Notes under the pieces: generated by a model
What the model was told of the DNA's origin: nothing
Database searches by the model: none
Seen by the model: only the letters and a program-made list of their open reading frames with translations
Part shown: piece by piece, positions 52,294 to 61,960 of the stretch
Layout: every line of letters starts with the position of its first letter
Numbering within the stretch: position 1 is the first letter of the stretch
Made by a program: the position numbers and the translations under genes
Source of the DNA: Lentisphaeraceae bacterium
Lineage (GTDB): Bacteria; Verrucomicrobiota; Lentisphaeria; Lentisphaerales; Lentisphaeraceae
Reading direction: 5' to 3'
Assembly (NCBI GenBank): GCA_021232515.1
Contig: JAJPOQ010000058.1
Span: 1-64,000 of the forward strand
DNA length: 64,000 nt

Positions 52294-53412
52294 ATGGGTG
52301 GCAATCTCCATGGTGACAAACTCGAAGCTGCGATTATTTCGCCGCTCACTCCGATCAGCCAAGCTGTAAAGCATATGGATGTTGAAGCTGCGCTGGTAGT
52401 CGATAAATCCGGTAAACTGTGTGGAATGATTACAGATGGCGATATCCGTCGATCATTCTTGGCAGGGGCAGCCTTAGATACACCAGTTAGTGAGATAATG
52501 ACGATAAACCCAGTGACCGTTAATAAGGGCACACCACAGATGGCAATCATGGCTCTTATGATGCAAAAGAAAATTCGCCATTTACCTGTAGTGGATAAAC
52601 AAAATAGACCAGTCGCTTTAGAATTACTAAAGAATCAATTGGAAGACCTCGAGCCAGCAGAAGCTGTTGTTATGGCAGGAGGCAAAGGGACTCGCTTACA
52701 TCCACTGACATTAAATACCCCTAAACCTCTACTTAAGGTTGGGAAAGAAACGATTTTAGATAATATCCTTCAAAAGTTGGAAGGTAACGGCATACAAGAT
52801 GTTGTCCTTGCTGTTAATCACTTTGCTGAACAGATAGTTGACCATGTTGGTGATGGAAGCCGTCATAATTTGCACGTTAATTATTTACAAGAAGAACAAG
52901 CACTTGGAACTGCAGGTGGCTTAACTTTACTATCGAAAAAACCAGAAAGTAGCTTTTTAGTCATGAATGGCGATCTACTTACAGAACTAGACTTTCGATC
53001 ATTAGTTAAGTTTCATCGCGAGAGTAACTGTTGTATGACAGTTTGCGTTAGAAGACACAGCATTAAGATCCCATATGGTGTGATCGAGATGGCTAAAGAC
53101 AATTTAACAATCGAACAAGTAGTTGAAAAACCTGATCATGAATTTTTGGTAAATGCAGGGATTTACATGCTTGAGCCTAAGATGGTTGAACTTATCCCTA
53201 AAGGTAACTTTTTTGATATGGTTCAGCTCATGAATGCAGCCTTAGCTAAAGGTTGGAATGTTGGTGCATTTCCTGTTTTAGAATATTGGAAAGACATAGG
53301 CCAGCATGATCAGATTCAAGAGGCTAGACAAGAGAGTAAACAACGGAAAGTTGCAAAATATGGAGCTTTTACAGTTCCTGCAGACTTCTTAGTATCGGAG
53401 GCAGTATCATGA
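52294..53412 (+). CDS. CBS-domain sugar-phosphate nucleotidyltransferase (PtmE-like)
   Basis: This is a 372-residue protein. Residues 12-115 form a pair of CBS domains (LVVDKSGKLCGMITDGDIRR; IRHLPVVDKQNRPVALE). Residues 122-355 form the nucleotidyltransferase with VVMAGGKGTRLHPLT, TPKPLLKVG, GTAGGLTLL and LVMNGDLLTELDF. This CBS-CBS-NTP order matches PtmE of Campylobacter, a GlcN-1-P guanylyltransferase for legionaminic acid used on flagellins. Here it sits between flgK and flgL, overlapping flgL by four bases (ATGA), so a flagellar glycosylation role is likely (inference). CBS domains may sense adenosine nucleotides. Confidence 0.85.
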   Translation: MGGNLHGDKLEAAIISPLTPISQAVKHMDVEAALVVDKSGKLCGMITDGDIRRSFLAGAALDTPVSEIMTINPVTVNKGTPQMAIMALMMQKKIRHLPVVDKQNRPVALELLKNQLEDLEPAEAVVMAGGKGTRLHPLTLNTPKPLLKVGKETILDNILQKLEGNGIQDVVLAVNHFAEQIVDHVGDGSRHNLHVNYLQEEQALGTAGGLTLLSKKPESSFLVMNGDLLTELDFRSLVKFHRESNCCMTVCVRRHSIKIPYGVIEMAKDNLTIEQVVEKPDHEFLVNAGIYMLEPKMVELIPKGNFFDMVQLMNAALAKGWNVGAFPVLEYWKDIGQHDQIQEARQESKQRKVAKYGAFTVPADFLVSEAVS

Positions 53413-54329
53413 TTAGAGTATCTACATCATCATCATACAATTTACTTCAAGAGCGCTTGGCAGAAACTCAGTTAGCTTATCAGAAGAAGCAGATGGAAGT
53501 TTCTACCGGTAAGATGTACACCAATCGTTCTGAAGATCCAAGTGTTGGTTCTGAAGTAGCTTTGATAGAAAGACAACGAGAAGATACAGAGCAGTTTCAG
53601 GAAAATGTCCGTGACGCATCAAGTTGGGTTACAACGACAAATGCTAAAACTCAAGAAGTTGTTGAACTTTTACAGCATGCAAATGAATTGATAACTCAAG
53701 CCAATAATGGTACTGATGACGATGTTTACCGCCAGGATATCGGCGAAGAAATAGATATATTAGTAGAAAGACTCTTAACAGTAAGTGGATCCAAGTTCGG
53801 TAGCTTCTATTTATTTAGTGGGACGAAAACAGATCAACCACCGTATGATGCAGTTCGTGATGCTTCAGGTAGAATAACAGGTCTAACGGATAATTTAGAT
53901 CCGGCACAAGACGCTCGTAAAACTCAGATAAATGATACAACTGTAATCGACTACGGAGAAGTAGCGAATGGTCCAGATGGTTTATTTGAAAATGGTACTA
54001 ACGTTGACCTATTTCAAAATCTAATAAACATGAGAGATAGTTTGATCTTAGGAGATGTTCCAGATCAAGTAGATATGAGTGCTCTGGAAACGAACTTGGA
54101 CCATACAATCGGTCACTTGACACAAAGTGGTGTACAGCAGCAGTGGTTTCAGTCTCAAGAAAAGTCTTTGCAGAACAGTCAAACTGTTCAAGTACAGCAG
54201 TTAGAAACTCTACAAGCTGCAGACTTGGCAGCATCGATGACAGACTTATCTCAGCTTCAAACAACTCTACAGGCCACCATGCAGATGGTCAGTAGAGTGA
54301 ATCAGCTGAGTATAATGAACTTTCTGTAA
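53409..54329 (+). CDS. flgL: Flagellar hook-associated protein 3, FlgL
   Basis: This 306-residue protein is flagellin-related. It has the N-terminal LLQERLAETQLAYQKKQMEV and VSTGKMYTNRSEDPS, the FYLFSGTKTDQPPYD turn region and the C-terminal helix ending LSIMNFL. FlgL caps the hook-filament junction with FlgK. It is the last gene of the plus-strand flagellar run. The converging carB gene stops one base beyond its TAA, with no terminator seen. Confidence 0.93.
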   Translation: MIRVSTSSSYNLLQERLAETQLAYQKKQMEVSTGKMYTNRSEDPSVGSEVALIERQREDTEQFQENVRDASSWVTTTNAKTQEVVELLQHANELITQANNGTDDDVYRQDIGEEIDILVERLLTVSGSKFGSFYLFSGTKTDQPPYDAVRDASGRITGLTDNLDPAQDARKTQINDTTVIDYGEVANGPDGLFENGTNVDLFQNLINMRDSLILGDVPDQVDMSALETNLDHTIGHLTQSGVQQQWFQSQEKSLQNSQTVQVQQLETLQAADLAASMTDLSQLQTTLQATMQMVSRVNQLSIMNFL

Positions 54330-54330
54330 A

Positions 54331-57300
54331 CTAGCCGTTAGTAGCTTTGTTATAATCCTGAATGGAAATAACTTCAGTTTCTTGGCCAGACGCAAGTTGT
54401 TTCAATCCTGAAACAGCAGCCTTCAATCCCGGAATAGTCGTAGTGACTGGTATACCGTGAATAGTTGCAGCAGCTCTCATCGCTATCTCATTCTTTCTTG
54501 GTTGTGCACCAGAAGGAGTATTGATGATCCAGCCAACTTGTTTCTCTTTGATGAGGTCAATAGTATTTGGCGAACCTTCATTGATTTTGAAGAGTGCTTT
54601 AGCTTTTATGCCGTTTTCATAAAGGAATGTTGCAGTTCCTTGAGTTGCGTAAATTTCATAGCCAAGTTCATCAAGAGCTTTAAGCTCAGGTAGAACTTTT
54701 TCTTTGTCCTTAGACATAAGAGAAACCATGATAGAACCGCTATTTGGGATACTATTACCAGCGCCATCCTGAGCTTTAAGGAAAGCTAGGCCTGGAGTTT
54801 TAGCAATACCCATACACTCACCAGTAGATTTCATTTCAGGACTAAGAATGATGTCTAGACCAGGGAAACGTACAAATGGGAATACAGCTTCTTTAACAGA
54901 GTAGTGCTCAGGAATAACTTCTTGAGTGAAACCTAGTTCGGTAAGAGTTTGTCCAGACTGAATTAGAGCAGCGTACTTAGCTAATGATTTACCAATCGCT
55001 TTACTTAGGAATGGAATAGTTCTTGATGCACGAGGGTTTACTTCGATGATATAAACTTCGTCATTTTGAACAGCAAACTGAACATTCATAAGACCACAAA
55101 CATCAAGTTCTTTCGCAAGAGCATGAGTGTGCTTACGGATAGTACTTAGAGCTTTATCAGAAAGAGTTACAGTTGGGATGATACAAGCACTGTCACCAGA
55201 GTGAACACCAGCTGCTTCAACGTGCTCCATGATAGAACCGATAACAGAGATCTCTCTATCAGCAATACAGTCAACATCAACTTCAGTTGCGTTGTCTAGG
55301 AACTTATCTACGAGTATTGGACGATCATCAGAAAGTTCAACTGCTTCACTCATGTATTTGTTAAGCTCGGCGTCATCATAAACAATAGCCATGGCACGAC
55401 CACCAAGAACAAATGAAGGACGAACTAGAACTGGGTAGCCGATACTATTTGCAATAGTTAGGGCGTCTTCAGTGTTTCGAGCGATACCATTTGCAGGTTG
55501 CTTTATTTCTAGCTTATTGATCAGAGCTTGGAAAAAGTCTCGATCTTCGGCAGCTTCGATACTCTCAGGAGATGTACCGATGATGTTTACGTCATTTGCC
55601 TTTAAGTCTTTTGCTAAATTAAGTGGAGTTTGGCCACCGAACTGAACGATTGCACCATGACACTTTTCACTCTTATAAATGTGTAGAACATCTTCCAGAG
55701 TTAGAGGCTCGAAGAAAAGTTTATCACTTGTGTCGTAGTCAGTACTTACTGTTTCAGGGTTAGAGTTAACCATGATTGTTTTGAAGCCAGCATCGCGAAG
55801 AGCGAAAGAGGCGTGAACACAGCAGTAATCGAACTCAATACCTTGACCGATGCGGTTAGGTCCACCACCAATGATCATAATTGACTTTTCATTCTCGTAA
55901 GGGCGGGACTCGTCAATTTCGCTGTAAGAAGAGTAGTAGTAAGGAGTAAATGCTTCGAACTCAGCAGCACATGTGTCAACAAGGCTATAAGTTGGAAGAA
56001 GGTCTATTTCGTATCTTGCTTCTCTTACTGCGTCTTCAGAAGCACCCATGATATGGGAGATCTGTCTATCAGAGTAGCCAAACTCTTTGGCTTGACGGAA
56101 TAAAGCAGGGTCAGCTTTAAGGCCAGCAATAGAACCCGCAGATTTTATTTCATCTTCATAAGCTACAAGTTCTTCTAAGTGGCGAAGGAACCAGTAGTCA
56201 ATCTTACATGTATCGTAAAGTTTTTGAACAGACCAACCACGCTTAAATGCAGCTCTTAGGTAGAACACACGATGTGAGTTAGGAACTCTGATTTTCTTTT
56301 CAAGTTCTTCTTCTGAACAGTTTTCATACTCAGAGTCTTTACCGTCAGCACCAAAACCAAAGCGCCCCATTTCCATTGAGCGAAGAGCCTTTTGGAATGA
56401 CTGCTTAAAAGTTTTACCGATACTCATGACTTCACCAACAGACTTCATCTGGGTTGTTAGGACGTCTTCAGAACCGCTGAATTTTTCGAAAGTAAATCTT
56501 GGAATCTTAGTAACGACATAATCGATTGAAGGCTCGAAACATGCAGGAGTTTCTTTTGTTATGTCATTTTTAAGCTCATCAAGAGTATAACCGACAGCAA
56601 GTTTTGCTGCGATCTTAGCAATAGGGAAACCAGTTGCTTTGGATGCAAGAGCCGAAGAACGAGAAACACGTGGGTTCATCTCGATGATGATGATACGACC
56701 GTTATCTGGGTTAATAGCCCACTGAACGTTGGAACCACCACACTCAACACCGATCTCACGCATAACTTCGATAGATCCGTCACGCATGATTTGGTATTCG
56801 CGATCCGTAAGAGTTTGAGCAGGAGCAACAGTGATAGAGTCACCAGTATGAACACCCATTGGGTCAAAGTTCTCGATAGAACAGATGATGACACAGTTGT
56901 CAGCTTTGTCTCGAACAACTTCCATTTCGTACTCTTTCCAACCGAGGATAGATTCGTCAATAAGAATCTCAGTTGTTGGAGAGTAGTCTAGACCGCGTTG
57001 GCAGATCTCTTCAAATTCTTCTTCATTGTATGCTATACCACCACCAGTACCACCAAGAGTGAAACTTGGACGGATAATAAGAGGGAAAGAGCCGATATCT
57101 TTTTTGACTTTGTGCGCTTCTTCAAGATTGTGAGCAACGTCACACTGAGGCATATCTAGGCCAATCTTCAGCATAGCTTTGCGGAACCTGTCACGATCTT
57201 CAGCTTTATCGATAACGTCTGGATCAGCACCAAGCATTGTAACTGAGTACTTTTCAAGTATTCCAGCTTCATGAAGGTTGATTGCACAGTTTAGGGCAGT

Positions 57301-57579
57301 TTGGCCACCGAGAGTTGGGAGTAGCGCATCAGGTCTTTCCTTTGCAATAATCTTCTCAAGGTATTCAGTAGTTAGAGGCTCTATGTATGTGAAGTCTGAA
57401 AACTCAGGGTCAGTCATGATCGTAGCTGGGTTTGAGTTAACCAGAACTACCTCGTAGCCTTCTTCACGAAGAGCTTTACAAGCTTGAGTGCCGGAGTAGT
57501 CAAACTCACAAGCTTGACCGATAATAATTGGACCTGAACCTAGCAGGAGTATTTTTTTTACATCTGTTCTTTTGGGCAT
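54331..57579 (-). CDS. carB: Carbamoyl-phosphate synthase large subunit
   Basis: This is a full-length 1082-residue CarB. Both ATP-grasp halves are present: [20 protein letters not shown] starts the first and [19 protein letters not shown] the second. Each has an FEEI-/AMAIVYDD-type loop and a VNPRxSRS/T pocket ([30 protein letters not shown]). The C-terminal methylglyoxal-synthase-like allosteric domain follows. It makes carbamoyl phosphate for pyrimidine and arginine synthesis together with CarA, which is not in the window. No frameshift or loss is apparent. Confidence 0.97.
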   Translation of the reverse strand: MPKRTDVKKILLLGSGPIIIGQACEFDYSGTQACKALREEGYEVVLVNSNPATIMTDPEFSDFTYIEPLTTEYLEKIIAKERPDALLPTLGGQTALNCAINLHEAGILEKYSVTMLGADPDVIDKAEDRDRFRKAMLKIGLDMPQCDVAHNLEEAHKVKKDIGSFPLIIRPSFTLGGTGGGIAYNEEEFEEICQRGLDYSPTTEILIDESILGWKEYEMEVVRDKADNCVIICSIENFDPMGVHTGDSITVAPAQTLTDREYQIMRDGSIEVMREIGVECGGSNVQWAINPDNGRIIIIEMNPRVSRSSALASKATGFPIAKIAAKLAVGYTLDELKNDITKETPACFEPSIDYVVTKIPRFTFEKFSGSEDVLTTQMKSVGEVMSIGKTFKQSFQKALRSMEMGRFGFGADGKDSEYENCSEEELEKKIRVPNSHRVFYLRAAFKRGWSVQKLYDTCKIDYWFLRHLEELVAYEDEIKSAGSIAGLKADPALFRQAKEFGYSDRQISHIMGASEDAVREARYEIDLLPTYSLVDTCAAEFEAFTPYYYSSYSEIDESRPYENEKSIMIIGGGPNRIGQGIEFDYCCVHASFALRDAGFKTIMVNSNPETVSTDYDTSDKLFFEPLTLEDVLHIYKSEKCHGAIVQFGGQTPLNLAKDLKANDVNIIGTSPESIEAAEDRDFFQALINKLEIKQPANGIARNTEDALTIANSIGYPVLVRPSFVLGGRAMAIVYDDAELNKYMSEAVELSDDRPILVDKFLDNATEVDVDCIADREISVIGSIMEHVEAAGVHSGDSACIIPTVTLSDKALSTIRKHTHALAKELDVCGLMNVQFAVQNDEVYIIEVNPRASRTIPFLSKAIGKSLAKYAALIQSGQTLTELGFTQEVIPEHYSVKEAVFPFVRFPGLDIILSPEMKSTGECMGIAKTPGLAFLKAQDGAGNSIPNSGSIMVSLMSKDKEKVLPELKALDELGYEIYATQGTATFLYENGIKAKALFKINEGSPNTIDLIKEKQVGWIINTPSGAQPRKNEIAMRAAATIHGIPVTTTIPGLKAAVSGLKQLASGQETEVISIQDYNKATNG

Positions 57580-57850
57580 GCTTAAAATCTTAATTTAAAA
57601 ATCATTTGGCTTCTACAGATCACTACCTATTGTTGCGGCAGTGCAAAAATTCATTCAATAAAATTGATAATTTCTCTTTTGCAAACTGCCTTTTGTAGCT
57701 TTTTGAGAGAAAGTTTTTGAGGCTATTTTTTAGTGCTCAATTACATGAAATGGCAACTTTTTTAGTAGAAAATCAACTTCCTAAAGTGATCTGAAGGTTG
57801 TATTACCAATGAATCGATTTTTATTTGTTTAACAATAAATGAGTTGATTG

Positions 57851-58306
57851 ATGAAATATGAACATAGAATAGCCAAGGCCGTTGAGTTTTCCCACACAGA
57901 TATGGCTGGGATAATGCACTTCTCAAACTTTTTTCGATTTATGGAAGCAGTGGAACACGATTTCTTTAGAAGCCTTGGAAAAAGCATTGTAGGTTCAGTT
58001 TCGGCCGACGGTAAACCTTTAGGATGGCCAAGAGTTAATTGTCAGTGCAACTTTACACTTCCTTTAAAGTTTGAAGATACAATCCACTTACACTTAGTCG
58101 TTAGAGAAATTCGCAGCAGTTCTATAAAGTATGAAGTTATCTTTAAAAAGGACGTGTCAGGTGAGCTCAAGGAAGCTGCACGCGGGTCTATCACTATAGT
58201 TCATGTAGGTGTAGACACAAAAACAGGGAAGATGTCAGCATGCATCTTACCAGATTGGATTTCCTCATCTATTTCAGTTGCTCCAGAAAATTATGAAGTG
58301 AAGTAG
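57851..58306 (+). CDS. YbgC-type acyl-CoA thioesterase (hotdog fold)
   Basis: This 151-residue protein has the 4-hydroxybenzoyl-CoA thioesterase signature: VEFSHTDMAGIMHFSNFFRF and EAVEHDFFRSLG, with catalytic Asp17. It hydrolyses acyl-CoA thioesters of unknown chain. I start it at ATG 57851; an in-frame TTG at 57848 is the alternative. A lipoprotein gene follows after two bases. Confidence 0.87.
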   Translation: MKYEHRIAKAVEFSHTDMAGIMHFSNFFRFMEAVEHDFFRSLGKSIVGSVSADGKPLGWPRVNCQCNFTLPLKFEDTIHLHLVVREIRSSSIKYEVIFKKDVSGELKEAARGSITIVHVGVDTKTGKMSACILPDWISSSISVAPENYEVK

Positions 58307-58308
58307 GC

Positions 58309-58821
58309 ATGCGTTTAGTATTTTTAACATTTTTAATTTTATCTTTAGTTTCTTGTCAGCAATTCGCTAAGTACAACTATCCGGGTGACGAGTTTTCAAG
58401 AACTCTAGGTTCGGTTGATTGTCGTAAGAGTGGTGAGGATGTTTTTATTTATAGCTTCCCTGAAGGCGAGATTGAACTAGATCTGAGCTCCCAAGATTCT
58501 TTCTTGAAGGATAGAAGGAACTCTCAAGAGAAGACCTTGAAGTTATCGTCATTGCACTACGATGAAAAGGTCGATTCTAGCCTACGTTTTTTTATTCGTG
58601 AATCGATGAAAGTTAAACACCTTAAAAGGCTTTTTGGCAATGGTTATGATAAATGGGGCGGAGTTACGTCGGCGATGATGATTTGGCCAATGATGGATGG
58701 CCGTTACTTGGCGATATTACCTTCTACACTAGAAATGCCCCACGGTATGAATAGTTACACTATTTTAAATAAGTACCGCACAATGGACCGCAGTGTCAGT
58801 ATACTTCCTCTTAAAGAGTAA
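58309..58821 (+). CDS. Hypothetical lipoprotein
   Basis: This 170-residue protein begins with a lipoprotein signal and lipobox LSLVSC (cysteine at about 16). The rest is beta-rich with no known domain. Its end overlaps the converging kinase gene by 11 bases, and its start is only two bases after the thioesterase stop, so it is cotranscribed with that gene. Family not recognised. Confidence 0.65.
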   Translation: MRLVFLTFLILSLVSCQQFAKYNYPGDEFSRTLGSVDCRKSGEDVFIYSFPEGEIELDLSSQDSFLKDRRNSQEKTLKLSSLHYDEKVDSSLRFFIRESMKVKHLKRLFGNGYDKWGGVTSAMMIWPMMDGRYLAILPSTLEMPHGMNSYTILNKYRTMDRSVSILPLKE

Positions 58822-60208
58822 GGTACTTTTCAAAGCTAGCCTGTTTAAAAAGGTCTCTAAATTGACTGTGTAGTTCAGGAGTGTCATCCCAGTTTTGAAG
58901 CCAGCGTTTAAGATCTTTTTTGAACGCCTTAGCAAAACTACTCTTGTCTGTATGCTGCTTCATAGAGTCTAAGTCTATGATATACATGTCACCATTAGCA
59001 ACGATGTAGTTTGTTGCTTTGCAGTCCCCATGAGTGAGTAGGCACTTTTCGTACACTTTAAAAATAGATACAGCTTTTTGGAATAGTGCTTCATCTGGAT
59101 TATCTTTGAAGTATTTTAAGGCTTCTGTACCGGCTACAGTTTCACAAACAAAAAAAGCTCGTTTTGTTACAGGTCCAAGTTTTTTCTCTATTAAGGCCAA
59201 TGGCTGAGGAGTTTTGAGTCCGTAGTTCAAAAGTCGATGAGCATTTTTCCAGCAAGTCGATGATCTGGATTCTTTAAAACGTTTAAAGAAAGTCGCGGTG
59301 TTTTTATTAAAGTTGTTTCTTTTGATAACTACAGGCGTTGTGCCAATTTGTGCTTTCGCAACTGTTGCAGTATTGCCATTTTTTAAAAGCAGTGATGTAT
59401 CTTCAGGTATATATGAATTTGGATCATTAATTAAGGCTTGCCAATGGTCATCGTAGATTCTTCTTTTAATATACGAGTATGATCCAGATGAAAATATAGT
59501 CTTTATCTCTGTGCAGTCTCGGAAAACTTTCTTAATGTATTTTTGGCAGCGTCTGGCTCTGGCTTTTTCTAGTAAAGTGAAAAGCTCTTTAAGCTTGATG
59601 TCTTTGTCTGAAAGTATGTTGGTGAAAAGCTCTTCTTGTTCAACGGGGAATTGAGCAATAAGCAAAGCTAAGTTTGTTAACTTCTCATTATCTGTAAGTT
59701 TTTCAGAAATGAGTAAAGCATCGCCATCTAAACTATAGATCTTTTTATCATCTACCAAAAAGTTACCAGGGTGTATGTCAGTTTGAATTAGATTTGACCT
59801 ATGGTGCTCGAAAACAGTTTCGATTAACTTCTCTCCAAGTTGTTTTTGGAGGTCTAAAGGTGCGCCTGCAAATACTTCGTCGAACGGAGTTCCATGAACT
59901 TTTAAAGACATGATTGCCGGTGAGTCAGGTGAGATCTTTTCTGAGTTTATTTCAGGAAGTTTACCATGCCAGAGAACTTTTGGAGTATTGATGCTGTTTT
60001 TCTGGAAGGCTTCTAAGCCTTTCAGTTCACGAGAAAAATGTCTGTCTTGAGAGTTTTTTTGTTCAAAAACTTTAACGAAAACATCCTGATTATTCCAAGA
60101 CCCTGTAAAAACTCGACGTTTTCCGGGAACTTCACGCACACAGGCCTTTAGTTTAAGCTCAAAAGATTCTATAATGGTTTTCGTTGTCAATGCTTTCTCC
60201 GTGATCAC
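58811..60208 (-). CDS. Tandem kinase-fold protein (Kdo/InaA kinase-like)
   Basis: This is a 465-residue cytosolic protein made of two protein-kinase-like halves. The first (about 15-215) has an ATP-binding Lys in DVFVKVF, DIHPGNFLVDDKKIY and SLDGDA. The second (about 280-460) has PVVIKR, HGDCKATNYIVANGDMYII and DLDSM. Both halves keep the catalytic Asp and the metal-binding Asp. The second half, with TCWKNAHRLLNYGLKTPQPL, is closest to InaA/WaaP lipopolysaccharide core kinases. A sugar-kinase role in lipid A-core or polysaccharide phosphorylation is inferred. The duplication is unusual. Confidence 0.78.
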   Translation of the reverse strand: MITEKALTTKTIIESFELKLKACVREVPGKRRVFTGSWNNQDVFVKVFEQKNSQDRHFSRELKGLEAFQKNSINTPKVLWHGKLPEINSEKISPDSPAIMSLKVHGTPFDEVFAGAPLDLQKQLGEKLIETVFEHHRSNLIQTDIHPGNFLVDDKKIYSLDGDALLISEKLTDNEKLTNLALLIAQFPVEQEELFTNILSDKDIKLKELFTLLEKARARRCQKYIKKVFRDCTEIKTIFSSGSYSYIKRRIYDDHWQALINDPNSYIPEDTSLLLKNGNTATVAKAQIGTTPVVIKRNNFNKNTATFFKRFKESRSSTCWKNAHRLLNYGLKTPQPLALIEKKLGPVTKRAFFVCETVAGTEALKYFKDNPDEALFQKAVSIFKVYEKCLLTHGDCKATNYIVANGDMYIIDLDSMKQHTDKSSFAKAFKKDLKRWLQNWDDTPELHSQFRDLFKQASFEKYLTL

Positions 60209-60307
60209 GCTTAAAATTAGTTAGAATAAGTGTTTTGCAAGTCTGATCTATTGGACAAAGCCGGGAATGATTAACATTATATTTCTAGAAAATTTTGGGA
60301 TAGAATT

Positions 60308-61960
60308 TTGAAAGCTGTTTTTGCCATAGCCTTACAAACGGCACGATCGTCGATTCGATCTAAAGTATTTTTTACTTTATTGACAATTATCGGAGTTGCC
60401 ACAGCCTTACTGCCAGACTCGGTTATGGGGGATGCAACACTTGCTGGTGAATTCCGAATTCGCATAAATTACTCTATCGGTATCATCGCTTTTTTGACTG
60501 GTATGGCTGCACTTTGGATTGGTACGGTAAATATCGCCTCTGAAGTTGAAGGTTATCAAATACACATGGTTGTGACTAAACCAGTAAGTGGGTTTCGTCT
60601 TTGGCTTGGGAAATTTCTTGGCATAGCAACTCTAGCTTTGACAGTTCTATATATATCATCGGCTTATATCTACTATCGATTAGATGCAGAAGTTGAGTCT
60701 ATTCGTACAGAACTTGTAGACAAGTCAGGTCGCTTATTACTTGAAGCCAAAGAGAAGCTGACTGACGATCAAAAACAATCTTTAGGCCAACCTATAAACA
60801 TGTTGCTAAGTTATCTCGGTAAACATGCCACGGAAGATGAACAACGATTCTTTTCTAAATTGGGTGCTGTTGAGTCTCCTGAAAGAGAAACTGTAAGATC
60901 AAGATTGTTGCCTTTGGTTGAAAGGTTTCAAGAGTTTGATGAGCTCCATGACGAAGTTCTTATTGGCCGAACATTTTACTCATGGGAAAGACCTGATTTC
61001 ATCAAACAGGCTTCAGAACAAATTTCTAAAGGTTTAGCATCGATCGGCAAAGATGACGTTGAAGGCTATACACTTGATATGCGTGTTCGTGAATTAGCGC
61101 GTGGTTTAGAAAGTAAAGCTGGTTCTTTGACTCCGGCAACAGCGGCAAGTCAGCAACCAACGCCTAAAATATTTATGTTTAGCGATTTACCGGTTATTGC
61201 TCCAGATACACCAACCTTTATTCGTTTTAGGCTTTATGCCGGCGATTCATTAGATCAGAAGCCTCGTAACACTATGGTGGGTGTAGCTTTGGTTGATGAA
61301 AACCGTAAGCCTTTGGGGAATATCCTTCCAGTTGGTCTTAAAAAGACAGAGTTTTATACTTACAGAGTTCCTAATGCGGTTTTTAAAGATAGAAAAGTTT
61401 TAGGCGTAGCGTTGTTTAACTACGATCACATGGGTAGAAGAGGGGGAGATTTAAAGCCGCCAAAAGAATTAGTTATCCAGGCTAAAGACGGTCCTTATAT
61501 TCTTGTCGGTCAAACTTCATTCTTTAGTAACTATTGGCGCTGTATTTTACTTGTTGGTTTGTTTATTTTGTTTTTAGTAATCGTCGGAACAGCAACAGGC
61601 CTATGCTTTTCAACACCAGTGGCTGTTATGTTGTCTCTCTCCTATATTATCATTGGAGTGGGTTTGTCGTCAGTTTTATCAACTGAGTCACAGTACGAAG
61701 TCGAAAAAGTTGAAGGCGACTCTAAGAAGGAATACGAAAAGACCGGCATAACCGGAGCTTACTTTAAACTCTTGAAAAATACGATGGTTTCAGCTGAGAA
61801 CTTCAGTAAGATGGAAAATGTATCAACTGGTAGAAGCATAGAGTGGCAACTTGTGTTGAAAGTTTTTCTGTACGACTTCTTGTTGAAAGGCTTGCCGTTA
61901 ATCCTTTTAGGACTTTATGCACTGCGCAGGCGTGAACTTGGATTGGTGATTCGAAAATGA
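60308..61960 (+). CDS. ABC-2-like transport permease with a large periplasmic insert
   Basis: This is a 550-residue protein. The first ~130 residues hold about three membrane segments, including the region IASEVEGYQIHMVVTKPVSG, which resembles the conserved cytoplasmic loop of ABC-2/NosY-type permeases. A soluble insert of about 260 residues follows, then membrane segments near 415-455 and at 520-545. It starts with TTG at 60308. No ATP-binding subunit is encoded here. It overlaps the next gene by four bases (ATGA) and is translationally coupled to it. Confidence 0.65.
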   Translation: MKAVFAIALQTARSSIRSKVFFTLLTIIGVATALLPDSVMGDATLAGEFRIRINYSIGIIAFLTGMAALWIGTVNIASEVEGYQIHMVVTKPVSGFRLWLGKFLGIATLALTVLYISSAYIYYRLDAEVESIRTELVDKSGRLLLEAKEKLTDDQKQSLGQPINMLLSYLGKHATEDEQRFFSKLGAVESPERETVRSRLLPLVERFQEFDELHDEVLIGRTFYSWERPDFIKQASEQISKGLASIGKDDVEGYTLDMRVRELARGLESKAGSLTPATAASQQPTPKIFMFSDLPVIAPDTPTFIRFRLYAGDSLDQKPRNTMVGVALVDENRKPLGNILPVGLKKTEFYTYRVPNAVFKDRKVLGVALFNYDHMGRRGGDLKPPKELVIQAKDGPYILVGQTSFFSNYWRCILLVGLFILFLVIVGTATGLCFSTPVAVMLSLSYIIIGVGLSSVLSTESQYEVEKVEGDSKKEYEKTGITGAYFKLLKNTMVSAENFSKMENVSTGRSIEWQLVLKVFLYDFLLKGLPLILLGLYALRRRELGLVIRK

